DNA from: Pandoraea pnomenusa
GTDB taxonomy: Bacteria; Pseudomonadota; Gammaproteobacteria; Burkholderiales; Burkholderiaceae
Assembly: GCF_000767615.3 (NCBI RefSeq)
Contig: NZ_CP009553.3
Coordinates: forward strand, 682,001-746,000
Reading direction: 5' to 3'
DNA length: 64,000 bases
Numbering within the stretch: the stretch's first letter is position 1; each line of letters opens with the position of its first letter. Below are positions 27,829-36,598 of the stretch, piece by piece. The notes under the pieces are model-generated. The model worked only from the letters and a program-made list of their open reading frames with translations. It had not been told where the DNA came from and did not search any database. Both the position numbers and the translations under genes were made by a program.

Positions 27829-27857
27829 ATTAAACGCCAGTTGGTGGATTTTGTCCA
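27829..27857 (-). promoter_or_regulatory. Promoter of aroQ-accB-accC
   Basis: On the minus strand, TGGACA (27852-27857), a 17-bp spacer and TTTAAT (27829-27834), each 5 of 6 to consensus. The aroQ start codon is only about 30 nt downstream, so the leader is short. Confidence 0.75.
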
Positions 27858-27944
27858 GTGGGGCGAAATAGGTGCCGCGCCCTTGGCTCCCACAACTCAC
27901 GTCTGACGCGGGTTCTCCGCCGTCGCGCCTTCCCGCCAATGGGG

Positions 27945-28469
27945 TCAGATCAAGGGCTTGAGCGCGGCACGAACCTCGTCCGAGGTAATTCGTCCGAGCT
28001 TTTCGTAGTGCAGGCGTCCCTGCGGATCGATCACGACGGTAAAGGGCAGCGCACCGGCCTTGTTACCCAGTGCGCGGGCGAGGTCGGTGCCCGCATACCC
28101 TGCCACGAGCAAGGGGTAATCGACTTTTACCTTTTGCTCAAATGCGATCATGTTCTGTGCCGTATCGATGCCGATTCCAACGAATTGGACATTTTTGCTG
28201 CCGAATTCGCTGGAAAGCGCCTGAAGGTCGGGCATTTCTTCCACGCACGGGCCGCACCACGGCGCCCAGAAGTTCACCACCAGGGTTTTGCCACGCCACT
28301 GCGAGATCGCCTGCTCGCCGCCGCTCAGGTCGGGCAGCCGGGTCGCCAGCAATTGCGCGACGGCGGCGTTCGACGCCCCACCGGGCGCCGTATTGCGTTG
28401 ACCGAGCCAGAAACCGGCCGCCAGTCCGGCGAGTGCCAGAATCACCAGAATAACGATGCGCTTTGCCAT
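27945..28469 (-). CDS. TlpA-family thiol-disulfide oxidoreductase
   Basis: 174 residues with an N-terminal membrane anchor (IVILVILALAGLAAGFWLG) and a periplasmic thioredoxin fold bearing WAPWCGPC. The active-site CGPC and the TlpA-like insertion suggest a reductant, for example for cytochrome c maturation or outer-membrane protein thiols; the partner is unknown. It lies 147 bp upstream of aroQ on the same strand, a conserved neighbour in this group. Confidence 0.9.
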   Translation of the reverse strand: MAKRIVILVILALAGLAAGFWLGQRNTAPGGASNAAVAQLLATRLPDLSGGEQAISQWRGKTLVVNFWAPWCGPCVEEMPDLQALSSEFGSKNVQFVGIGIDTAQNMIAFEQKVKVDYPLLVAGYAGTDLARALGNKAGALPFTVVIDPQGRLHYEKLGRITSDEVRAALKPLI

Positions 28470-28591
28470 GTTAAGAAGGGCCGGGAGATCCGGGAGTAGA
28501 CGTTAGACGAAAAGGACGCGGTTCAGAAGCGGCAACTGCGAAGAAATCGTGGCGATTTGATGTGAATCCGGTGTCAACTGCCTGCACTGGT

Positions 28592-29248
28592 TCAATGACT
28601 GGGTTCGGGCGCCGGCGCGTCGGCCTGCGCGATCAGGGTGCGTAGACCGTCGGCATCGGTGCGAACCGCGCGGCCGTTGCCGTCGGTGGCTTTCAATGCA
28701 CCGCGCATGTCGTCGAGCGAATACAGCGACAGATGCACCCCTGCCGGTTCGCCTCGCTGGCCACGCTCACGCCACAGGAAGCTCAGCGTCTCGACCATGC
28801 CGCGCCCGTTGAAGTGACGGCTCTCGGAGACTTCGTAGTCGATGCCGCGATTCAGCAGGTCGATGGCCACTTCCTTCGGGTTGTCGCAAAAAGCCTGCAA
28901 ATAGATATCGGACATCGCCGTGGCCGTGCCGTTTTGGACCGCGCCGGTGATAAACGGACGATAGCGGGCCAGCTCGGTCATGACGGCCAGGGCCACCCGT
29001 CGCAAATGCGCCAATTCGGCCGGTTGCGTGTCGGAGAGAAACGTTTGCACGTACTCGCGCACTTCCGCTTCGATCTGATCGTTATCCGGCAGCCATTCGC
29101 CGGCAACGCGCGTCTCGCCAGTGACCTGCTTCGCCGCCTTGCGTTTGGCCGTGGCGTAATCGGCCCCTTCCTCGGCAATGAGGCGGGCGGCGGTCAGCGC
29201 GATTTCCTCGCGCAGACGTTGGACATCGGTCCAGGATTTACGTGTCAT
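28592..29248 (-). CDS. Conserved hypothetical protein, divergent partner of mpl
   Basis: About 218 residues from MTRKSWTDVQRLREEIA at 29248; the frame opens further to 29368 but the extra part is not conserved-looking. The N-terminal helical region contains ARLIAEEGADYATAKRKAA. The remainder has no motif I can assign. My recollection is that homologues beside mpl are sometimes labelled as Mur ligases, but I see no ATP-binding P-loop (GxxGKTT) here, so that label would be wrong. It shares a 118-bp divergent gap with mpl. Confidence 0.7.
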   Translation of the reverse strand: MTRKSWTDVQRLREEIALTAARLIAEEGADYATAKRKAAKQVTGETRVAGEWLPDNDQIEAEVREYVQTFLSDTQPAELAHLRRVALAVMTELARYRPFITGAVQNGTATAMSDIYLQAFCDNPKEVAIDLLNRGIDYEVSESRHFNGRGMVETLSFLWRERGQRGEPAGVHLSLYSLDDMRGALKATDGNGRAVRTDADGLRTLIAQADAPAPEPSH

Positions 29249-29291
29249 GCGAACGATGATACCCGAAAGGCATGGCGGCGCATGCCGCAGG

Positions 29292-29297
29292 TACAAT
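29292..29297 (+). promoter_or_regulatory. Candidate -10 box of mpl
   Basis: TACAAT about 70 bp before the mpl start, in the same GGTACAAT/GGCTACAAT context seen at other genes here. I find no clear -35 element. Confidence 0.4.
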
Positions 29298-29366
29298 GGT
29301 GGCCTTGTCGTTTGCGCATCTCCATTTCCCGCACGGGTTCGGCCCGTCTCATCACGCTCCCCATCC

Positions 29367-30761
29367 ATGCATATTCATATTCTGGGCATCTGCGGCACGT
29401 TCATGGGCGGTCTGGCCGTGCTCGCCCGTCAGGCCGGTCATACCGTCACGGGCTGCGACGCCAACGTCTATCCGCCGATGAGCACCCAACTCGAGGCCCA
29501 GGGTATCCGGTTGATCGAAGGCTTCGATGCCGACCAGGTGTCGCTCGCGCCCGACCTGTTCGTCATCGGCAACGTGGTCTCGCGCGGCAATCCGCTCATG
29601 GAAGAAATCCTGAATCGGAACCTGCCCTATACGTCGGGCCCGCAGTGGCTGGGTGAGCATGTGCTCGCCAACAAATGGGTGCTCGCGGTGGCGGGCACGC
29701 ACGGCAAGACGACGACGACGTCGATGCTCGCCTGGATTCTGGAGGACGCGGGGTACAACCCGGGCTTTCTCGTGGGCGGCGTGCCGATGAACTTCGGCAT
29801 ATCCGCGCGCCTGACCGACAGCGACTTCTTCGTGATCGAGGCCGACGAATACGACACCGCGTTCTTCGACAAACGCTCCAAGTTCGTCCACTACCGGCCA
29901 CGCACTGCCATTCTGAACAACCTTGAATTCGATCATGCCGACATCTTTCCGGATCTCGGCGCGATCGAGACGCAATTCCATCATCTGGTGCGCACCGTCC
30001 CCGGACAGGGACGACTGATCGTCAACGGTCGTGAGCCGGCGCTCGAGCGAGTGCTGGCCCGCGGATGCTGGAGCGAGGTCGAACGCTTTGGCGTGGCCGA
30101 CGGCTGGCACGCCACCCCGGCCAAGGACGACGGCACCCCGAGCGCCGCGGCGTCGCAGGAGGCTTTCTGGGTGCATCACGGCCCGGGCGCGGCGGGTGAG
30201 GTGAAGTGGGCGCTGCAAGGCGAACACAACCGGATGAACGCGCTGGCCGCGCTGGCTGCCGCCCGCCATGTGGGCGTGCCTGCGGAGCAAGGCGCCGGCT
30301 CGCTAGGTCGGTTCCAGAACGTGAAGCGCCGCATGGAAGTTCGCGGCGAAGCGGCGGGCGTGACCGTCTATGACGATTTTGCGCATCATCCGACCGCGAT
30401 TCAGACAACGCTTGCCGGGCTGCGCCGCCGCGCGGGCAATGCCCGCATTCTGGCGGTGCTCGAGCCGCGCTCGAATACGATGAAGCTTGGCGTGATGAAG
30501 GCGCAATTGCCGGCCAGTCTCGCCGACGCCGATCTGGTGTTCGGTTACGGCGCGCCTTCGGGCAAGGACGCCCTGGGCTGGAATCTGGCCGAAGCGCTGG
30601 CGCCGCTGGGCGCGCGTGCCCAGGCGTTCAGCGACATCGACGGTCTGGTGCGCGCGGTGAGCGCGGCCGCCCAGCCGGGCGATCAGATCGTGGTGATGAG
30701 CAACGGCGGGTTCGGCGGCATCCACCAGAAACTGCTCGACGCGCTCGCGGCACGCGCCTGA
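29367..30761 (+). CDS. mpl: UDP-N-acetylmuramate:L-alanyl-gamma-D-glutamyl-meso-diaminopimelate ligase
   Basis: Murein-recycling ligase that attaches recovered tripeptide to UDP-MurNAc. 464 residues from MHIHILGICGTFMGGLA, with the Mur-ligase P-loop GTHGKTTTTSM, the central FDKRSKFVHYRP block and the C-terminal domain DDFAHHPTAI. The length and the HILGICGTFMGG start separate it from MurC. The frame is open upstream to 29178 on a shadow of the divergent gene. It works with AmpD (12789) in the same recycling route. Confidence 0.95.
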   Translation: MHIHILGICGTFMGGLAVLARQAGHTVTGCDANVYPPMSTQLEAQGIRLIEGFDADQVSLAPDLFVIGNVVSRGNPLMEEILNRNLPYTSGPQWLGEHVLANKWVLAVAGTHGKTTTTSMLAWILEDAGYNPGFLVGGVPMNFGISARLTDSDFFVIEADEYDTAFFDKRSKFVHYRPRTAILNNLEFDHADIFPDLGAIETQFHHLVRTVPGQGRLIVNGREPALERVLARGCWSEVERFGVADGWHATPAKDDGTPSAAASQEAFWVHHGPGAAGEVKWALQGEHNRMNALAALAAARHVGVPAEQGAGSLGRFQNVKRRMEVRGEAAGVTVYDDFAHHPTAIQTTLAGLRRRAGNARILAVLEPRSNTMKLGVMKAQLPASLADADLVFGYGAPSGKDALGWNLAEALAPLGARAQAFSDIDGLVRAVSAAAQPGDQIVVMSNGGFGGIHQKLLDALAARA

Positions 30762-30810
30762 TGCGCGACCGACCGGCACGTCGCCTCATTCGGCTCTATC
30801 GGGAACTCCC

Positions 30811-31422
30811 ATGATTCTTTACCTGCACGGCTTCCGATCGTCGCCGCGTTCCTTCAAGGCGCAATTGATGGCCGCGCGCATGCACCGGCTCGGACTGGGG
30901 CATCAGTGGGCGTGCCCGCAGTTGCCTCCCTCGCCGCTGGCCGCCGTGGTCGATGCGCAACGGCTGCTGGCCGGCGTGAACGGCGACGACCTGACCATCG
31001 TGGGCAGCTCGCTCGGCGGCTACTACGCCACGTACCTGGCCGAAAAGCTCGGATGCCGAGCGGTGTTGCTCAATCCGGCCACCCGTCCGTACGACGACCT
31101 CGGCAAATGGCTCGGCGAGCAGCCGATGTGGCACGGGGGCGGGACGATTGTCGTGGAGCCGCGCCATCTCGATGAGCTGCGCATGATCGACGTGCCGCGG
31201 ATCACGCGGGCGCAACGCTACTACCTCGTGGCCGCGACCGGTGATCAGACGCTCGATTACCGCGACATGGTGGCAAAGTTTCCGGGGGCGAAGCTCACGC
31301 TGATCGAGGGCAGCGACCACGGCATTTCCGATTTCGTCGACTATATGGACGACGTGTTGCGTTTCGCCGGCGTCGACGTTCCCCCTTCGCCCGACACTGC
31401 GGGCCTGTCCGCGGGCGAATGA
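30811..31422 (+). CDS. YqiA/YcfP-family alpha/beta-hydrolase (esterase)
   Basis: 203 residues. The N-terminal MILYLHGFRSSPRSFK, the nucleophile elbow GSSLGGYYA and a late GSDHGISDF with the catalytic His match YqiA-type esterases. Substrate is unknown. It follows mpl by 49 bp on the same strand. The last 20 residues are a variable Pro/Gly tail. Confidence 0.85.
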   Translation: MILYLHGFRSSPRSFKAQLMAARMHRLGLGHQWACPQLPPSPLAAVVDAQRLLAGVNGDDLTIVGSSLGGYYATYLAEKLGCRAVLLNPATRPYDDLGKWLGEQPMWHGGGTIVVEPRHLDELRMIDVPRITRAQRYYLVAATGDQTLDYRDMVAKFPGAKLTLIEGSDHGISDFVDYMDDVLRFAGVDVPPSPDTAGLSAGE

Positions 31423-31441
31423 CACGTTTGCCCGTTCCGCT

Positions 31442-31471
31442 CTGAACCGCCGTACATTGGCGGGCTACAAT
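31442..31471 (+). promoter_or_regulatory. Candidate promoter of the RNB-domain gene
   Basis: CTGAAC (31442-31447), 18 bp, TACAAT (31466-31471) preceded by GGGC. The transcript start would be near 31478, 22 nt before the start codon. Confidence 0.5.
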
Positions 31472-31499
31472 ATCGCCTATTGCGATCGATGGCTGTTTC

Positions 31500-33671
31500 A
31501 TGAACATTTTTTTTGAGGAATCCGGCGGCTTCAAGGCTGGCACGGTGTTGTCGCAGCAGGGCGAGTCGTACCAGGTTGAGCTGCCCGGCGGGCGCCGAAG
31601 CAAGATCAAGGGGCGCGACGTTCTGTTGCGCTTCGAGACGCCCACCCCCGCCGAACTGATCGCGCAAGCGCAGGCCGCAGCACAGGACATCGACATGAGT
31701 TTCCTGTGGGAGTGCGCGCCTGCCGAAGAATTTCCGTTCCCGACGCTCGCCGCCGAATATTTCGGAGAAGGGGCGAGCGTTGCCCAGCAGGCGGGACTGG
31801 CGCTGGCCCTGCAGGCGTCGCCGATCTACTTCCGTCGCAAGGGGCGCGGACAATATCAGCGCGCGCCGCAGGAGCAGCTGCAGGCCGCGCTCGCCGGGCT
31901 GGCGCGCAAGCAACAGCAGGCCGAACTGCAGGCGGGGTACGCCGATCAACTGATCGCCGGTACGCTACCGGACGCGCTCAGGGGCAAGGAGCTGGTGCTG
32001 CTGTTCCGTCCGGACAAGAACGCCATCGAGTGGAAGGCGCTCGACGCGGCGGCGATTGCCCTGGGCAAGACGCACGCCGAGGTGATGCTGGCATGCGGCG
32101 GCATTGCGTCGCCGCGCGCTTACCACGAGGCGGCGTTCCTCTACGAATACTTCCCGCGCGGCACCGGCTTCCCCGACGTGGGACCCGTTCCCCTGCCGGC
32201 CGACGACCTGCCGCTGGCCGAGGTGCAGGCATTCTCGATCGACGATTCGACGACCACCGAGATCGACGACGCGCTCTCGGTGCAGATGCTGCCCGATGGC
32301 CTGCTGCGCGTGGGTATCCATATTGCGGCACCGGCGCTGGGGCTCTCACGCGGCGATCCCATCGACGAAATCGCGCGCGTGCGCCTGTCGACGGTCTATG
32401 CGCCCGGCGAGAAGATCACGATGCTGCCCGATGCCGTGGTCGAGGCTTACACGCTCGCCGAGGGTGGCGCTCGCCCGGCGCTCTCGCTTTACGTCGTGGT
32501 CAAGGCGGACACCTACGAGATCGTGGCGACCGAGACCCGGGCCGAGCGGGTGCCGATCTCGGCGAACCTGCGCCACAACGAGCTCGATTCGATCATCACG
32601 GCCGAAACGCTGGCCGACGGCAGCGGCGACTATCCGCACAAGGACGAGCTTCGCCTGCTGTGGCCGTTCGCGCAGTCGCTCTACGACAAGCGCCAGGCGG
32701 CGCGCGTGGGCTATGGCCTGCGCCCGGAAGTACAGAACAAGACCGACTTCAACTTTTATGTCGACGGCGAGCACGTCACGATCAAGCAGCGCCTGCGCGG
32801 CGCACCGCTCGATCTGATCGTCGCCGAGATGGCGATTCTCGCGAACAGCCGCTGGGGACGCCTGCTGGCGGAATGCGGTGTGCCCGGCATCTACCGTGCA
32901 CAACGTGCCTACGGCGTGAATCGCACGCGCATGCAGACCTCGCCCGCACCGCACGAGGGGCTTGGCGTGGAGCAATACGCGTGGAGCACGTCGCCGCTGC
33001 GCCGCTACGTCGATCTGGTGAACCAGTGGCAACTGATCGCCTGCGTGCGTCATGGTGTGACCGCCAAGCTGGCGGCCCCGTTCAAGCCGAAGGACGCCGA
33101 CCTCTATGCCACGGTGTCGAGCTTCGAGGCCGCCTATGCGGCGTACGGTGAGCACCAGAGCCGCATGGAACGCTACTGGTGCCTGCGCTGGTTGATCCAG
33201 GAGAACAAGTCTCAGGTGCAGGCGAGCGTGCTCAAGGGCGATACCGTTCGTCTGAACGACATCCCGCTCACGCTGATCGTGCCGGGCCTGGGATTGCACG
33301 CGCGCGGCACGCAGATCATGCTCGACGTGCTCTCGCTCGATGTCGTCACCCTCAGCATCTCGGTGCGTGTCTCGCAAGTGCTCGACGCCAGCCAGGCGTT
33401 GCTCGGAGACGACGATGACGAGGGCGACGGTGGCGAAGGCGAGGGGGGTGAGGGCAGTGACGGCAATGCGGGTAGCGACGGCGCCGATGGTGACGATGGT
33501 GCCGACGGTGCCGATGGCGCCGACGGTACAGATGGCGACGATAGTCCCGCAGACGCCGACGGCTCGGGCGATCGTACTGATGCCGGCGCCACGTCCACCG
33601 ACGCCTCCCCGCTCGCCGCCGCACTGATGGCCGCGGGCGCGCGCGACGCATCCGCCAGCACGGCGTGCTGA
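31500..33671 (+). CDS. RNB-domain 3'-5' exoribonuclease (RNase II family) with acidic tail
   Basis: 723 residues. The RNB catalytic block reads SIDDSTTTEIDDALSV; aligned to E. coli RNase II, D248, D256 and D257 match D201, D209 and D210, while E254 replaces D207. The C-terminal RNB signature around NRTRMQTSPAPHEGLG and QYAWSTSPLRRYVDL is present, then a weak OB-type region. From about residue 637 there is a highly acidic Gly-X-Asp triplet tail. This is likely the exonuclease annotated as RNase II in betaproteobacteria. Its stop overlaps the next gene by 7 bp. Confidence 0.88.
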   Translation: MNIFFEESGGFKAGTVLSQQGESYQVELPGGRRSKIKGRDVLLRFETPTPAELIAQAQAAAQDIDMSFLWECAPAEEFPFPTLAAEYFGEGASVAQQAGLALALQASPIYFRRKGRGQYQRAPQEQLQAALAGLARKQQQAELQAGYADQLIAGTLPDALRGKELVLLFRPDKNAIEWKALDAAAIALGKTHAEVMLACGGIASPRAYHEAAFLYEYFPRGTGFPDVGPVPLPADDLPLAEVQAFSIDDSTTTEIDDALSVQMLPDGLLRVGIHIAAPALGLSRGDPIDEIARVRLSTVYAPGEKITMLPDAVVEAYTLAEGGARPALSLYVVVKADTYEIVATETRAERVPISANLRHNELDSIITAETLADGSGDYPHKDELRLLWPFAQSLYDKRQAARVGYGLRPEVQNKTDFNFYVDGEHVTIKQRLRGAPLDLIVAEMAILANSRWGRLLAECGVPGIYRAQRAYGVNRTRMQTSPAPHEGLGVEQYAWSTSPLRRYVDLVNQWQLIACVRHGVTAKLAAPFKPKDADLYATVSSFEAAYAAYGEHQSRMERYWCLRWLIQENKSQVQASVLKGDTVRLNDIPLTLIVPGLGLHARGTQIMLDVLSLDVVTLSISVRVSQVLDASQALLGDDDDEGDGGEGEGGEGSDGNAGSDGADGDDGADGADGADGTDGDDSPADADGSGDRTDAGATSTDASPLAAALMAAGARDASASTAC

Positions 33672-34624
33672 AACCGGCACTCGCCTCCGGCAACCTCGAC
33701 GCGGCACGTCGCCGCGGTTGGTCGCTCATGCGCGAGCATCCACTGGCCACGGGCCTTGTGTTTTCGGCCCTGGTTCACTTGCTCGCGCTGGCGGTGCATT
33801 TCGTCGCCCCCGACAGTTTCCGGTTGCACAGCGCGGACACGCCGCTCGACGTCGTGCTCGTCAACGCCAAGTCGGCCAGCGCGCCCGACAAGGCCACTGC
33901 GCTCGCACAAGCCAACCTCGTGGGCGGCGGCGAGCATGACGGGGAGCGCGCCGCGTCGCCGCTGCCCTCGCGTGCGCTCGAGCGTGATGGCGCCCCCGTG
34001 GCGCAAATGCAGCGCAACGTGAGCGAATTGGAGGCGATGCAGGAAAAACTGCTGTCGCAACTGCGCAGCCAGTATGCGGCGGCGCCGGCGGCGCAGCGCA
34101 AACGCGCGGACGCCCCGCAGCATGGTCTGGGTGCGGACGACCAGAATGTCGATCAGCAGATCGCCCGCTTGCAGGCGGAAATCGACAAGCAGTTGCGCGC
34201 CTATCAGACGCGCCCGAAGCGCGGGCAGGTCACGGCCAACACGCGTGAAGTGGCATACGCCCGCTATTTCGATGCGTTGCGCCATCGCGTGGAGCGTTAC
34301 GGCACGGAGCACTTTCCGCAAATCGGCAACGCGCGCCTGTACGGCGAGCTGATCGTCACGCTCAACGTCAACCAGCGCGGTGGTCTCGGCTATCACAGGG
34401 ACGGCTGGAACGTCGCGGGCGTGGAGATTACGCGCAGTTCGGGCAATCGGGACCTGGATAGGCGCGCGGTCGCCATCGTCCAGGCGAGCGCGCCGTTCGG
34501 CGACTTTTCGCCGGAGATGAAGCAGCGCTACGACATTCTCGAAATCGTCACCCGGATGACGTTTTCCCGTCAGGGCGTCCATGCCGAAACGCTGGCGACG
34601 CCGACGGGCGGCGCGGGGCAATAG
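33665..34624 (+). CDS. TonB-like energy transducer / TonB C-terminal domain protein
   Basis: 319 residues from GTG 33665, overlapping the RNB stop by 7 bp (an ATG at 33728 is the alternative). One N-terminal transmembrane helix (LATGLVFSALVHLLALAVHF), a coiled-coil-prone Gln/Glu-rich middle (about 105-190), and a C-terminal TonB fold (YGELIVTLNVNQRGGLGYH ... FSPEMKQRYDILEIVTRMTF). The short Pro-rich stretch of classical TonB is missing and no exbB/exbD is nearby, so a structural envelope role is possible. Confidence 0.8.
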   Translation: MLKPALASGNLDAARRRGWSLMREHPLATGLVFSALVHLLALAVHFVAPDSFRLHSADTPLDVVLVNAKSASAPDKATALAQANLVGGGEHDGERAASPLPSRALERDGAPVAQMQRNVSELEAMQEKLLSQLRSQYAAAPAAQRKRADAPQHGLGADDQNVDQQIARLQAEIDKQLRAYQTRPKRGQVTANTREVAYARYFDALRHRVERYGTEHFPQIGNARLYGELIVTLNVNQRGGLGYHRDGWNVAGVEITRSSGNRDLDRRAVAIVQASAPFGDFSPEMKQRYDILEIVTRMTFSRQGVHAETLATPTGGAGQ

Positions 34625-34691
34625 CGACGCAGCAGGCGCCCGTGCCTGTCCCCGGTGTTGGGCGTGCCCGGTCGAACTTTCCAAATATTTC

Positions 34692-34697
34692 TATAAT
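34692..34697 (+). promoter_or_regulatory. -10 box of lpxO
   Basis: A perfect TATAAT within an AT-rich stretch (AAATATTTCTATAATTACGG) 33 bp before the lpxO ATG. The -35 region is weak. This gives lpxO its own transcription start inside an otherwise compact gene run. Confidence 0.6.
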
Positions 34698-34729
34698 TAC
34701 GGGGTTTGCTCCGACCTGGAAAGTCTGTA

Positions 34730-35626
34730 ATGAAATGGATTGTCCTGGCGATTATCGCGGCATGCGCGGTGTATGTGCATCTGCGAGGTAAGGTTCGCCA
34801 TAAATTCTTCCGGCAATTGTCCGACCATTCGACGTTCCTGTCGCCGTTGAACGTGTTCATGTACGCGTTCTCGCGCGTGCCGACGACGCCGTATCTGAAG
34901 ACCGACAATTTCCCGGAGCTCGAACCGCTGCGGCAGAACTGGGAAGCCATTCGCGCCGAGGCGGTGTCGTTGCTCGAAGCGAGCCGGATCAAGGCGTCCG
35001 ACAAGTACAACGACGTCGGCTTCAACTCGTTCTTCAAGAGCGGCTGGAAGCGCTTCTATCTGAAGTGGTACGACGAAGCCCATCCGTCGGCGAGCACGCT
35101 GTGTCCGGTCACGACCGAACTCGTGCGCAAGATACCCACGATCAAGGCGGCCATGTTCGCCGAATTGCCGCATGGCAGTCGCCTCGTGCGTCACCGCGAT
35201 CCGTACGCCGGGTCGCTGCGCTATCACCTCGGACTGGTCACGCCGAACGACGACCGCTGTTACATCGACGTCGACGGCCAGCGCTACAGCTGGCGCGACG
35301 GTGAAGGTGTGGTGTTCGACGAGACCTACATCCACTACGCCGAGAACCAGAGCGGGCAGAATCGCATCATTCTGTTCTGCGACGTCGAGCGTCCCATGCG
35401 CTACCGCTGGACGCAGGCGGTCAACCACTGGTTCGGCCGCCATCTGGTCGGCGCGGCGGCGTCGCCCAACGACGCAGGCGATCGCACCGGCGGCCTGAAC
35501 CGGGTCTTCAAGTACATTTACTCGATCCGCATTGTCGGCAAACGCCTCAAGGCCTGGAACCGGTACGTGTACTATGCGGTGAAATGGGCACTGTTCGGGG
35601 GCATCCTGCTTTGGATTCTCTGGTGA
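34730..35626 (+). CDS. lpxO: Lipid A 2-hydroxylase LpxO (Fe/2-oxoglutarate dioxygenase)
   Basis: Inner-membrane enzyme that 2-hydroxylates an acyl chain of lipid A, which modifies envelope stability and host recognition. 298 residues, N-terminal helix (MKWIVLAIIAACAVYVHL), aspartyl/asparaginyl hydroxylase fold with the H-x-D iron motif in RLVRHRDPYAG, distal His in YIHYAEN, and a C-terminal hydrophobic segment (YAVKWALFGGILLWILW). ATG 34730 fits the family. It stands between the tonB-like gene and aroE with its own -10 box. Confidence 0.9.
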   Translation: MKWIVLAIIAACAVYVHLRGKVRHKFFRQLSDHSTFLSPLNVFMYAFSRVPTTPYLKTDNFPELEPLRQNWEAIRAEAVSLLEASRIKASDKYNDVGFNSFFKSGWKRFYLKWYDEAHPSASTLCPVTTELVRKIPTIKAAMFAELPHGSRLVRHRDPYAGSLRYHLGLVTPNDDRCYIDVDGQRYSWRDGEGVVFDETYIHYAENQSGQNRIILFCDVERPMRYRWTQAVNHWFGRHLVGAAASPNDAGDRTGGLNRVFKYIYSIRIVGKRLKAWNRYVYYAVKWALFGGILLWILW

Positions 35627-35715
35627 TCGATGTCGCCTGAACCCGGCCCTCCGCCAATTCGATGAACGCAAAAGCGGCGCCTGCGCGAAAGCCAGGCGCC
35701 GCAGCTTTGACAACG

Positions 35716-36588
35716 ATGACAAACCAAACGCCTACCGGGGATAGGTCGGCCGATCGCTACGCCGTGATCGGTCATCCTGTCGAACACAGCCAGTCGCCGT
35801 TCATTCACGCCGAGTTCGCGCGCGAGACCGGACAACGATTGACGTATGAACGCCTGCTCGCGCCGCTCGACGCCTTTGCCGCGACCGTTCGCACGTTCAT
35901 CGAACACGGTGCCAGCGGCGCCAATGTCACGGTTCCCTTCAAGCTGGAAGCGCACGCGCTTGCCGATCGCCTGACGCCGCGCGCGCAGGCCGCGGGCGCG
36001 GTGAACACGTTGCTCTTCGACGCTCAGGGCATCACGGGCGACAACACCGACGGCGTGGGGCTCGTGCGCGACATCGAGGGCCCGTTGGGCGTGGCGCTCA
36101 AGGGGCGTCGCGTCTTGCTGCTCGGCGCCGGTGGCGCGTCGCGTGGCGCGATGCTGCCCCTGATCGAGGCGTCGCCGGCTGCGCTCTTCGTGGCCAATCG
36201 CACGGCCGCGCGCGCCGACGAACTGGTCGCCCGGTTCGCCGAGGCGGCGCAACGCCACGGGGTTGCGCTGGCCGGCGGTGGCTGGGACGCGGTGCCCGGC
36301 GGTTTCGACGTGGTGATCAACGCCACGGCAGGAAGTCTCCAGGGCGATGTACCGCCACTGCCCGCCGGCGTATACGCGGCCGGGGCGTTGGCTTACGACA
36401 TGATGTATGGGGCACGGCCGACCGTCTTCATGACGCGGGCCTTGTCGGAAGGCGCCGCGCGGGCCGCCGATGGGCTCGGCATGTTGGTGGAGCAGGCGGC
36501 CGAAGCGTTCGCGGTGTGGCGAGGCGTGCGCCCGTCCACCGATGCGGTGCGTGCCGCACTGCGCGCACGCCTCAACGCGAAAGGCTGA
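35716..36588 (+). CDS. aroE: Shikimate dehydrogenase
   Basis: Reduces 3-dehydroshikimate to shikimate with NADPH. 290 residues from [14 protein letters not shown]. Shikimate-binding [17 protein letters not shown], catalytic Lys-Asp pair in [11 protein letters not shown] and GDNTDGVG, and the Rossmann motif [10 protein letters not shown] with basic NADP loop [10 protein letters not shown]. An ATG at 35662 in the same frame is less likely. It ends 10 bp before mtgA. Confidence 0.95.
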   Translation: MTNQTPTGDRSADRYAVIGHPVEHSQSPFIHAEFARETGQRLTYERLLAPLDAFAATVRTFIEHGASGANVTVPFKLEAHALADRLTPRAQAAGAVNTLLFDAQGITGDNTDGVGLVRDIEGPLGVALKGRRVLLLGAGGASRGAMLPLIEASPAALFVANRTAARADELVARFAEAAQRHGVALAGGGWDAVPGGFDVVINATAGSLQGDVPPLPAGVYAAGALAYDMMYGARPTVFMTRALSEGAARAADGLGMLVEQAAEAFAVWRGVRPSTDAVRAALRARLNAKG

Positions 36589-36598
36589 ACCTGTCCCG

